A stretch of 64,000 nucleotides of DNA, from assembly GCA_965371855.1 (NCBI GenBank), contig CBDUZZ010000017.1, positions 1-64,000 on the forward strand, given 5' to 3'. Under the pieces are notes generated by a model that was not told the DNA's origin, ran no database searches, and was given only the letters and a program-made list of their open reading frames with translations. Shown piece by piece: positions 32,557 through 40,284 of this stretch. A program made the position numbers and the translations under genes. Source of the DNA: JAADEM01 sp965371855. GTDB taxonomy: Bacteria > Bacteroidota > Bacteroidia > Bacteroidales > Marinilabiliaceae. How positions within the stretch are numbered: position 1 is the stretch's first letter; the number at the start of each line of letters is the position of its first letter.

Positions 32557-34805
32557 ACTGCAATTTTAAAATTTATTACTCTGCCCGGTGATAAATATAG
32601 ATTAGTTTCCATTTGTTGATTGTCAAACATATCCAAAATGCTTAAACTTATCCTGTAATGATCTTTGAATTCTTTTACTATTTGAAAATCAAAAGTTATA
32701 TATTCATCCAAAACACTGGTATTCTCATCATTACTGTATTGTTCGCCTTTATAGATTGCACTTAAATTTGAACTGAAAAACCTGTTGTTCCAGAAAACCC
32801 CTGCTTTGGCCTGGTGTTTTGGTGTATATCTTAGATACTTATTTTCAATAGCAATGTTCTCCTCAAATTTTCCAATTTTCGAACTGTTAAAAGTATAGTT
32901 AGAAACAATACTCAACTGTTTTGAAACAGCATAATTTACATCACATTCAAACCCATAAATATCAACTTTAGTTACATTCTGACGTTGAAAAATTGGTCGT
33001 TTCCCCCAAAGCAGATCACCCGTTTGAACATAATAAAGAAAATCGTTTCCTTCAGCATAGAAAAGTGTCGGGCTTATTTTGATTTTTTCATTTGTTTTAA
33101 TAGTTGCCCCAATCTCATAATTAAATATGTTTTCCGGACCTAATTCCGGATTTGCTATTTTAGGGCCAATCCACATCCAACCCGAACGACAAAGATCATC
33201 AAGGATTGAAGCCCTGAAGCCTTTAGCAACGGAAATATATAGTTTGTATGACTTTACCGGTTCGTAACTTATGGCAACTTTCGGGCTAATTGCATTCCAT
33301 TGATGTTCCTCCAAAGGTGGTAAATACGGAGTCCATGCCCCATCGGTACTCTCATACATACCATCATAAAATTTTACCATATCATATCTCAGTCCGGCCT
33401 GTATCCTGATTTTATTATCTGCCAGTGCAATCTCATCCTGGATATAAAAAGCGACATCCTGCATTTTTCCACTATTGATGATCGAATCATCTGAAGTAAC
33501 ATAATAATCTCCTCCATTTACACTACTTAATTTCATTTCACCACCAAACGAAAAAATATGTTCTTTTGTGAAATGGTTACTGAGATTAAGATTTACACCC
33601 TTATCAATACGATCGGAATTAACATCAAAGCGTTGATAATTTTCTCCTCTAAGCCTTTCATCAAGTTTAAAATAGTTTTCTTTTTGATAAAAGATATTGA
33701 AGTCATAGCTTAATGATGAGATATGACCGTTCAACCTACCTCTGAGAAAATTGGTATTAAAATGACGATATTCTCCTTCCGAAGCCTGGATTTTTTCTCC
33801 TTCCCCTCTTTTATCTTCAAAATAATCATATTGAATTTCCAGCTTTAGGGCATTGTTGAATTCGTACCCTGCCTTTGCACTTATACCTTTTTCTTCCAGA
33901 AAACGTGCAATGCTATAATCAGGGTCATCTTTAAGACTGTCGGGTATTAGGTTGTACCCATCGCTACCAGTCATAAATCCTGAAATATTTATGTATGCAG
34001 CATCATTCAGCCTGCTTCCAATTGAGGCTTTTGCCTGCTTTGTATTATAAGTACCATAAGATACTGATGCATGACCTTCAAGTGATTTTTTCGGCTTACG
34101 TGTGATAATATTAATTACACCCCCCATGGCATTATTGCCATATAGTGACGAACCCGGGCCTTTGTAGATTTCAATTCTTTCAATCTGGTCGGAATCAAGG
34201 CGATTCCAGTTAACCCCTCCAGTATCCCCTTTATTTAAAGGCACACCATCTACCAGTACTAATGTTCTTCCCTGTTCATCACCGGATAGTCCGCGCAGTG
34301 TTACAGTAGGTCGCATTGAAAATAAACCGGCGCTTCGCGAAACATTTACCCCCGAAATATGCTTAATGATATCATCGATTTTTTGAGCAGGTATTTGGTC
34401 AATTTCTTTTCGGGTGATAACTTCAATTCTCCCCGGAACTTCATTAAAATTTCTTTTTGAACGGGTTGCTGTAACAACTACCAAATCGTTTTCATAAATT
34501 TTTGGTTCAAGATAAATTGAATTTTGAATTTCTCTGTTTTTTGCTTTTATATTAATGGAATATTCTTCAAATGAGACATGAGAAATACTTAATTCATACG
34601 ATTTCTCCGAAAGTCCCCTGATGATAAAATATCCGCTCTCATTTGAAACAACAGATTGACCTTCGGCTTTTATTTGTATATGGACATCCTTAACAAACTC
34701 ATTATTTACGGCATTATAAATTCTTCCCTTAATACTAGCTATTTGTGCCTGCACCACCATTGAACAGGCCAATAAAATTCCAATTATCAATACTTGTCTT
34801 CTCAT
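32547..34805 (-). CDS. TonB-dependent outer-membrane receptor, probably for a nickel complex
   Basis: The product has 752 aa. It has a signal peptide, an N-terminal carboxypeptidase-regulatory-like domain (about 25-105), a TonB plug (RNFNEVPGRIEVITRKEIDQIPA; VTLRGLSGDEQGRTLVLVDGVPLN; RIEIYKGPGSSLYGNNAMGGVINIITRK) and a beta-barrel. It actively imports a ligand across the outer membrane. The last residues are INFKIAVCI; the usual terminal aromatic residue is absent. The stop overlaps the binding-protein start. It lies next to nikR, which suggests that NikR represses it. Confidence 0.92.
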   Translation of the reverse strand: MRRQVLIIGILLACSMVVQAQIASIKGRIYNAVNNEFVKDVHIQIKAEGQSVVSNESGYFIIRGLSEKSYELSISHVSFEEYSINIKAKNREIQNSIYLEPKIYENDLVVVTATRSKRNFNEVPGRIEVITRKEIDQIPAQKIDDIIKHISGVNVSRSAGLFSMRPTVTLRGLSGDEQGRTLVLVDGVPLNKGDTGGVNWNRLDSDQIERIEIYKGPGSSLYGNNAMGGVINIITRKPKKSLEGHASVSYGTYNTKQAKASIGSRLNDAAYINISGFMTGSDGYNLIPDSLKDDPDYSIARFLEEKGISAKAGYEFNNALKLEIQYDYFEDKRGEGEKIQASEGEYRHFNTNFLRGRLNGHISSLSYDFNIFYQKENYFKLDERLRGENYQRFDVNSDRIDKGVNLNLSNHFTKEHIFSFGGEMKLSSVNGGDYYVTSDDSIINSGKMQDVAFYIQDEIALADNKIRIQAGLRYDMVKFYDGMYESTDGAWTPYLPPLEEHQWNAISPKVAISYEPVKSYKLYISVAKGFRASILDDLCRSGWMWIGPKIANPELGPENIFNYEIGATIKTNEKIKISPTLFYAEGNDFLYYVQTGDLLWGKRPIFQRQNVTKVDIYGFECDVNYAVSKQLSIVSNYTFNSSKIGKFEENIAIENKYLRYTPKHQAKAGVFWNNRFFSSNLSAIYKGEQYSNDENTSVLDEYITFDFQIVKEFKDHYRISLSILDMFDNQQMETNLYLSPGRVINFKIAVCI

Positions 34806-34854
34806 TTTCGTGTCAATAAAATTAATATCGTGCTACCCTATACTTAAATTTTTT

Positions 34855-35256
34855 TTATTTAGTTGTACTCATTACTAATTGTCCATGCTTAATACCTTTA
34901 ATAGAGATTAAATCATTGGATAATTTGATTAGATCTTTTGCTTTTCCTTTAACAGTGATTGTTTCCAGACAGTTATCATGATTCAGATGAACATGCTGTA
35001 CGGAAATAATTAAATGATGAAAATTATGCTGAACTTCGGTAGATATTTTTTGAAGGCCTCGTTTATGGTGATCATAAGCCAATACAATGGCACCGGCTAC
35101 TTCTTCATTACCTTCCCATTCGTCTTCAACCAGGTTTTTCTTGATCAAATACCTGATAGCCTGAGAACGGTTTGGAAAATTTTGCAGCATTACCAGTTGA
35201 TCCAAATCGTTTAATAAGTCTTCTTCTAATGAAACCCCAAAACGTTTTACTTTCAT
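34855..35256 (-). CDS. nikR: Nickel-responsive regulator NikR
   Basis: The product has 133 aa. An N-terminal ribbon-helix-helix (KRFGVSLEEDLLNDLDQL, NRSQAIRYLIKKNL) binds DNA. The C-terminal ACT-like domain has His77, His88, His90 and Cys96, the exact spacing (11, 2, 6) of the E. coli NikR nickel ligands His76, His87, His89 and Cys95. NikR with nickel represses uptake genes. It heads the receptor-importer-FmdE gene string. A TATATTTG -7-like element lies at 35284-35291. Direct CGTG(C/T)(C/T)A half-sites before nikR and the receptor could be operators. Confidence 0.93.
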   Translation of the reverse strand: MKVKRFGVSLEEDLLNDLDQLVMLQNFPNRSQAIRYLIKKNLVEDEWEGNEEVAGAIVLAYDHHKRGLQKISTEVQHNFHHLIISVQHVHLNHDNCLETITVKGKAKDLIKLSNDLISIKGIKHGQLVMSTTK

Positions 35257-35303
35257 CGTGTTACTATTTTTACAAAGATGTCACAAATATATATGTTTTT
35301 TTT

Positions 35304-35542
35304 GGTTCTACTACGAATTTTGTGGGTACGAAAAGACTGTTATTAAAACACCTCAATTTCCCTTCTCCTGTGAGGAGAAGGGTTAGGGTTGAGGTGAAAG
35401 ATGAATAAGGATTTATATATTTCACTAAATAAATATGTCAATTTAGTGAATGATTAAATATCTATCCACGAAAATGATAGTAGAGCCTTAAAATCATACA
35501 AACAACATTATGTTCAGTACCCACAAAATTGGTAGTAGAACC
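35304..35542. mobile_element. MITE-like non-coding element with 26-bp inverted ends
   Basis: The ends (35304-35329 and 35517-35542) are 26-bp inverted repeats with a single mismatch, beginning GGTTCTACTAC. Between them is a strong hairpin at 35349-35396 (10-bp CCCTTCTCCT stem plus an outer CACCTCAA stem) and, at 35466-35487, a second partial copy of the right end with four mismatches in 22. No transposase is present. It sits directly upstream of nikR and could affect its transcription. Confidence 0.6.
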
Positions 35543-35773
35543 TTTATTTTAAAATATTCTTTATTCATTACCATTTATCTGTAGTTCTCTAAAATGCCAC
35601 ACAGCCTTTATGTGTAAACGGAACAAAGTTCCTGATATTTTGCTTATATCTTTAACAAAACTAACGATTTAATCTAACTTAAAGGGGAAAATCAAATTTG
35701 AAACATACAAAAAACCCACATGATGCAATCGTGCAGGAGCTGGTATTTTATTGTTCTTCTTTATGGTTGCTGG
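35543..35773. other. Intergenic stretch between the MITE and the steroid-reductase-like gene
   Basis: No credible coding frame is present. A GCACAC/GTGTAA-type dyad and the short palindrome TGATGCAATCGTGCAGG occur, but no clear function can be assigned. Confidence 0.3.
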
Positions 35774-36562
35774 TTATAAAATAAACGGTATAATAGCTTT
35801 CCTTGATTTTGGGTAGTGTTCAAACTTATCCTTGTACCATATATGGTGGTTAAGAGCACGAGGAACAAGGTTTACGATTGTCCAGATGATGAATGACAGT
35901 GCCGGTAGGCTCCAGCATATTATTGCAAATCCTGACCATTGAATAATTTCGCCTAAGTAGTTGGGACATGAAATATATTTGAATAATCCTCCTGATGGTA
36001 TTTTATAACCGGTGTTGAATCTGCGTAGCTGTATTAAAATCGAATCGTGGTACTGATTAATTAAAAAGCCTACAATAAAAACATCAATGCCCATAATAAA
36101 GCGGGGAGAGTTTAATAAATCAACTGAGATAGTTGGTGCAAGGTAGGCTAACCAGTAACCGTTTAGTCCGGCATTAATAATATTAAACAACATACCCGAT
36201 AATAGTATTAACAACGGCATTTTCTTAGATTTTGTTCTTAGTCTTAAAGGAAAAATAAATGTACGGTTGAAGTAATGTATTATCCATAAAATAAAAGCAG
36301 CCAGTACTATTTTATTCTCATAGTTAGTGGTATTCCATAAAAACCATATAATAATGACGAATGAGGGTATCTCCATAAAGAACCAGCTCAATCTATTATT
36401 CACCATCAACCCCCAGGATGAATTGCTGTATCTTCCGTATGGAGGGTTTATTTTTAAAAGAACCGGAAACAGTATGAGTGCTATTGCAATCCATCCTAAC
36501 GTTAAATGATTAAACGTGTTTTTAGGGATTGTATTTATTAAGAAATTCAGTCTCAATAGCAT
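35774..36562 (-). CDS. Steroid 5-alpha-reductase-like (DUF1295) membrane enzyme
   Basis: The product has 262 aa with six to seven membrane helices. The C-terminal signature is NTGYKIPSGGLFKYISCPNYLGEIIQWSGFAII followed by NHHIWYKDKFEHYPKSRKAIIPF, the conserved NADPH-binding portion of 3-oxo-5-alpha-steroid 4-dehydrogenases. Bacterial members reduce an unknown lipid enone or polyprenol. It starts 5 nt after the GH130 gene ends on the same strand, so the two are probably co-transcribed. The substrate is unknown. Confidence 0.85.
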   Translation of the reverse strand: MLLRLNFLINTIPKNTFNHLTLGWIAIALILFPVLLKINPPYGRYSNSSWGLMVNNRLSWFFMEIPSFVIIIWFLWNTTNYENKIVLAAFILWIIHYFNRTFIFPLRLRTKSKKMPLLILLSGMLFNIINAGLNGYWLAYLAPTISVDLLNSPRFIMGIDVFIVGFLINQYHDSILIQLRRFNTGYKIPSGGLFKYISCPNYLGEIIQWSGFAIICWSLPALSFIIWTIVNLVPRALNHHIWYKDKFEHYPKSRKAIIPFIL

Positions 36563-36567
36563 GAAGC

Positions 36568-38040
36568 TTATTTTTCAGGGTTTTCTAATATTTTATCAAT
36601 TAATTGATCTAATGATACAGTAGCAATTTTGGATGCATAATCCGATACCGCATAAGGAATAATCAAGGTGTTATCATGTAAATATGTACCACAGGTATAT
36701 ACAACATTTGGTACATATCCTTCACGCTCTTCTTCGGTAGGGATAAGTAACGGCTCTTCAAGTCGACCTATTATTTTGGTGGGGTCTTCAAGGTTAAGCA
36801 AATAAGCACCCAGGCAATATTTACGCATAGGACCAACGCCATGAGTAATCAACAGCCAGCCATGTGGTGTTTTTATGGGGCTGCCTCCGTTACCTATCTG
36901 AACCAGCTCCCAGTAATATTCGGGTCGTAAAAGTATTTGTGCTTCTTCATTCCAATAGCTAATAGAATCAGAAAACATAATAAATGTATTTACTCCATCT
37001 ATACGGCTAATCATTGCATATCTTCCGTTAATTTTTTCCGGAAATAGTGCAAGATTTTTATCTACGGCATATTTTCCATGAATAGGACGAATATTGAAGT
37101 GATAAAAATCTTTTGTTTCCAGAAGTTTAGGCATTATTGAATATCCGTCATAAGCTGTATATGTAGCATAATAGGTAAAGGTTCCGTCTTCATTGTAAAA
37201 TTTCACAAAGCGGGCATCTTCAATACCTTTCATTTCATATTTCGACAGTGGGAAAATAACTCTTTCGGAGATGTCTGTATCTAAAGAGAATTTTATATTA
37301 GTAAATGATTTTGCCAGCCAACGCATTTCATCAATTGATTTTTTTTCTTCGAAAGAGAGGTTGTTTTTTTTGAAAAAAATTGAAATTAGCGGGTTTAAAT
37401 CGGAATACGAGAAAGTTTCGGGTAATTCATTCAGAATAGGATTATATAATGAAAAGTTAATATTCATCTGTTTTAAAATTCTTTCAAACTCTTCTTTATG
37501 TAATGTAGCTCCTTTAATTACTTCTGCTTCATCAATAAAAACCCCTGTAGGTAATAGTTTAAGGTTATCTCCGTCGAGTAATATCCTTCTGAATATCAAT
37601 GAGGAGAGATGACCTTCACCTGTTGCGCGAAAACTTATTATAAGTCTTTTTTGCCCTTCTGATAAACCGATTTGATTAGGGTCTTCAACTATTGAAGGGT
37701 TGAAAACGGCAGCTGATTCAATGGAGTATTCCATAGTAAAATATGCTCCAATTAATAGTTTTCGCCATTCCGATATTTCATCGGGGTCAAGTTCAAGTTT
37801 TTCAATGATGTATTTTACTTTGTTGTAATGTTTCAGAAAAAGATTTGATATGCGCCTGTGGCGTCTGGAAAAATTACGTAAAATATCATTTACAATGACT
37901 TCAACCCCGGTTTCAGGTTCATCAAGTACTTTTTGGATAATGCCTATTGCCCGTTCTTCTCCATAAAAGAAATAGCGTGCAAAAACACGTTTGGAGTCTG
38001 GTGTAACAAGGATAGGAGTTCTGTTTATTGATAATTCCAT
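36568..38040 (-). CDS. GH130-family mannoside phosphorylase
   Basis: The product has 490 aa, cytoplasmic (no signal peptide). The C-terminal two-thirds form the GH130 five-bladed propeller (KGIEDARFVKFYNEDGTFTYYATYTAYDG; NGGSPIKTPHGWLLITHGVG; EREGYVPNVVYTCGTYLHDNTLIIPYAVSDY). GH130 enzymes phosphorolyse beta-mannosides. The N-terminal 150-residue extension is helical, as in the larger members of the family. The linkage specificity cannot be read. It is followed by the steroid-reductase-like gene. Confidence 0.88.
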   Translation of the reverse strand: MELSINRTPILVTPDSKRVFARYFFYGEERAIGIIQKVLDEPETGVEVIVNDILRNFSRRHRRISNLFLKHYNKVKYIIEKLELDPDEISEWRKLLIGAYFTMEYSIESAAVFNPSIVEDPNQIGLSEGQKRLIISFRATGEGHLSSLIFRRILLDGDNLKLLPTGVFIDEAEVIKGATLHKEEFERILKQMNINFSLYNPILNELPETFSYSDLNPLISIFFKKNNLSFEEKKSIDEMRWLAKSFTNIKFSLDTDISERVIFPLSKYEMKGIEDARFVKFYNEDGTFTYYATYTAYDGYSIMPKLLETKDFYHFNIRPIHGKYAVDKNLALFPEKINGRYAMISRIDGVNTFIMFSDSISYWNEEAQILLRPEYYWELVQIGNGGSPIKTPHGWLLITHGVGPMRKYCLGAYLLNLEDPTKIIGRLEEPLLIPTEEEREGYVPNVVYTCGTYLHDNTLIIPYAVSDYASKIATVSLDQLIDKILENPEK

Positions 38041-38096
38041 TTTTCAGATGTTTTTTTGTGAAATGAATTACCAGTAAAATTAGTAAAAGTTAATTG

Positions 38097-38128
38097 AAAA
38101 AAAAATCCTCCCTTGTGGGGAGGATTTT
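38097..38128 (-). terminator. Terminator of rplS
   Basis: Perfect 11-bp stem AAAATCCTCCC/GGGAGGATTTT with a TTGTG loop; the minus-strand reading ends in nine T residues. It separates rplS from the GH130 gene. Confidence 0.85.
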
Positions 38129-38147
38129 ATAAGAATCGTATAATAAT

Positions 38148-38495
38148 TTAGATTCTCTTTTCTTTAATTCTGGCTTTCTTACCAGTAAGTGCACGAAGAT
38201 AGTATATTCTTGCTCTTCTAACTTTTCCGGCACGATTAACTTCAATCTTATCAATAAAAGGTGAATTTATAGGGAAAATTCTTTCTGTACCAACATTGTT
38301 GGACATTTTCCGCACTGTAAACCGTTTGTTGTTTCCGTGCCCTTTGATTTGAATAACAACACCTTTAAATACTTGTATTCTCTCTTTGTTCCCCTCTTTA
38401 ATTTTGTAGTGTACAGAAATAGTATCACCAGGGCTAAACTTAGGCATCTCAATGCCACTCTCAAATGCTGATTCAGCTACTTTTATTAAATCCAT
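38148..38495 (-). CDS. rplS: 50S ribosomal protein L19
   Basis: The product has 115 aa, with PKFSPGDTISVHYKIKEGNKERIQVFKGVVI, SNNVGTERIFPINSPFIDKIEV and RRARIYYLRALTGKKARIKE, the typical L19 sequence. It is monocistronic. A TAATTTTG -7 element lies at 38579-38586 on the minus strand and a strong terminator follows. Confidence 0.98.
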   Translation of the reverse strand: MDLIKVAESAFESGIEMPKFSPGDTISVHYKIKEGNKERIQVFKGVVIQIKGHGNNKRFTVRKMSNNVGTERIFPINSPFIDKIEVNRAGKVRRARIYYLRALTGKKARIKEKRI

Positions 38496-38707
38496 TATTA
38501 TATTTTTATCGGATTAAACTTATCTACGCAATATTACATGACTCCTGCGTTCAGTAAGAGATTACGTAAAATCGGCTGCAAAATTAGTGTTTTATGCTTA
38601 ATTAAAAAAGGATTACGTGAGTTTTATTTGATTTTTTTGTCAATGCAATGATTGCTGAATCGTTGCCCTAACATCAACAAATCAGCTCATCATCATATCC
38701 TACACCA

Positions 38708-38995
38708 TTACTCTATTTTATGGTTTTCCTTATCTTTTGTTTCTATTCCCATCTTCTGACGTAATTTTTTAAACCATCCTGCTACCATGTTTCTTACACT
38801 TATAAACATTGGGTCGACAACATTACTTAGCAATAGGTTGTAAAGCACCTTTTCAAGGCTCAGGTGTGTTTTTATATTGAATATTGTAAGGTCCAGTTTT
38901 TTTTCAGCTAGCTGTATGTTATAGTATAACTGAACTCTTTCCATTTTAAAGTCTTTGAATGACTCAATGTGACTATATTGATTTTTATTACTCAT
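38708..38995 (-). CDS. Small hypothetical protein of the YtxH/holin-like cluster
   Basis: The product has 95 aa, mixed helix, with a basic centre and a C-terminal WFKKLRQKMGIETKDKENHK. No signal or transmembrane helix is evident. It starts in a TAATG overlap with the stop of the holin-like gene, so translation is coupled. The three-gene order YtxH, holin-like, small protein is common in Bacteroidota and linked to envelope stress, although no mechanism is known. Confidence 0.7.
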   Translation of the reverse strand: MSNKNQYSHIESFKDFKMERVQLYYNIQLAEKKLDLTIFNIKTHLSLEKVLYNLLLSNVVDPMFISVRNMVAGWFKKLRQKMGIETKDKENHKIE

Positions 38996-39366
38996 TATTT
39001 CTTGTTTTCATAGTTTGATTCAGGCGGAAAGAATATTTCTATCATAGACTGTATGATAGGTTTTTCAATTAATTTATGTCGAAGTAACCAAAAAACAAAA
39101 ATAAAAAGCAGATAAAATCCAGCTACAATAATGAATCCTATTCCCGGATAGTCATATACTGTATTTAACCAACCGGCAACGCCTAATGATATAAACAATA
39201 AGGCAAAAGAGAGTACGAAAAGTATAACTGCTTTTATAACAAAGCCTGAAAGAACTTTTGAAAAGTTTTCAGCCATATTCAACCTTAAAAGGTCAAAACG
39301 TGCATTCAAATATTTATGAAGGTCGTCTTTGCCGTTGTTTAGCTCTTTTTTTAAAGAATTATCCAT
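38995..39366 (-). CDS. Phage-holin-like (Holin-X/DUF) membrane protein
   Basis: The product has 123 aa. After a soluble N-terminal helix (KYLNARFDLLRLNMAENFSK) come two membrane helices (about 47-68 and 75-103). The pair resembles the family annotated as putative Actinobacterial Holin-X, which is a chromosomal envelope protein and not a phage lysis gene. The next gene overlaps it by 1 nt. A role in envelope integrity is inferred from the cluster. Confidence 0.75.
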   Translation of the reverse strand: MDNSLKKELNNGKDDLHKYLNARFDLLRLNMAENFSKVLSGFVIKAVILFVLSFALLFISLGVAGWLNTVYDYPGIGFIIVAGFYLLFIFVFWLLRHKLIEKPIIQSMIEIFFPPESNYENKK

Positions 39367-39587
39367 ACATCATATTTTAAAGAAATTTGAGGTTGCCGGA
39401 AATGACGGGCAGCCTCAAAAAAATGTTTAATGCAAATCACTGTAAATTTATAAATTATTTGCATTTATTGTAATACCCACGTAATCTAAATAACCATCAG
39501 GCTTCATTCTGTTTCGAGTTTATTAAAACAAAACAGCCTCTTGCCATCTCATTTTAGCCTGGGAAAGTAAGACCTGATAAAACGGGA

Positions 39588-39902
39588 TTACTTAGCTTCC
39601 GCTTGTGGTTTAGCTTCTTCTTTTATTTTATTTGCAGAAAGCGTTTTTTTGTATTCAATGAGAAGGTTCTCGATGTTTTTCTCAATGTCGTTCATTTTCT
39701 TTTTCAGGTCTCCTTTTAATTCACCACCTTTTTCCATAACCCTTTTGCTCATTTCATCCAAATCTTTTTCAAGATCATTCATTTTTTCTTTTAACTGTTC
39801 TCTTGTCTCAGTTCCTGTTTGAGGTGCAAAAAGTAAAGCTAATGCAGCACCAAGTGCAGCACCGGTTATTAGTCCTCCTAAAAATAATCCTGTATCTTTC
39901 AT
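39588..39902 (-). CDS. YtxH-domain protein
   Basis: The product has 104 aa. One membrane helix GLITGAALGAALALLFAPQTG (about 9-29) is followed by a long amphipathic coiled coil with TREQLKEKMNDLEKDLDEM and MNDIEKNIENLL. This is the YtxH family of general-stress membrane proteins. A hairpin (GAGGTTGCC/GGCAGCCTC, 39387-39417) between it and the holin-like gene may attenuate read-through. Confidence 0.85.
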   Translation of the reverse strand: MKDTGLFLGGLITGAALGAALALLFAPQTGTETREQLKEKMNDLEKDLDEMSKRVMEKGGELKGDLKKKMNDIEKNIENLLIEYKKTLSANKIKEEAKPQAEAK

Positions 39903-40284
39903 GGCTTATAATTTATAGGTTGTTAATAATTGTGTTTATTTAATAAATCATTAATATAGAAAGTAAAATATACAAAAAAAAAATTGACTTGTCAACTTAT
40001 TTAAAAACAAAAACAATACTAATGTTATGTTGGATGCATTATAAATTTAACTCATGTCATTTTGACGTTTCAATAAAATGAAATAAAAATATTTTTTTTG
40101 TTATTGTAATCGGTTTAAATACTTTAAATATATAACACATAATATGTCAGTTTGTTTTTGGTCAGAGTCGTTTGATTTGTAAGGTATGATTTTTGTTTTC
40201 GATGTTAATCAAAATGGTTAAATTGTAAAAGTAAATGTAATATCGTAAATTTATTGCTTGTGCATCCGGTAAAATAAAGTATGT
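39903..40284. other. Noncoding gap upstream of the (p)ppGpp synthetase gene
   Basis: This 382-bp AT-rich gap separates two divergent units. No coding frame, RNA gene or convincing promoter was recognised; A/T runs near 39961-39992 dominate. Confidence 0.4.

Noticed and set aside
38708..39902. Prophage lysis module suggested by the holin-like gene
   Set aside because: No other phage genes lie nearby. The holin-like, YtxH and small-protein cluster is a common chromosomal envelope set in this phylum.
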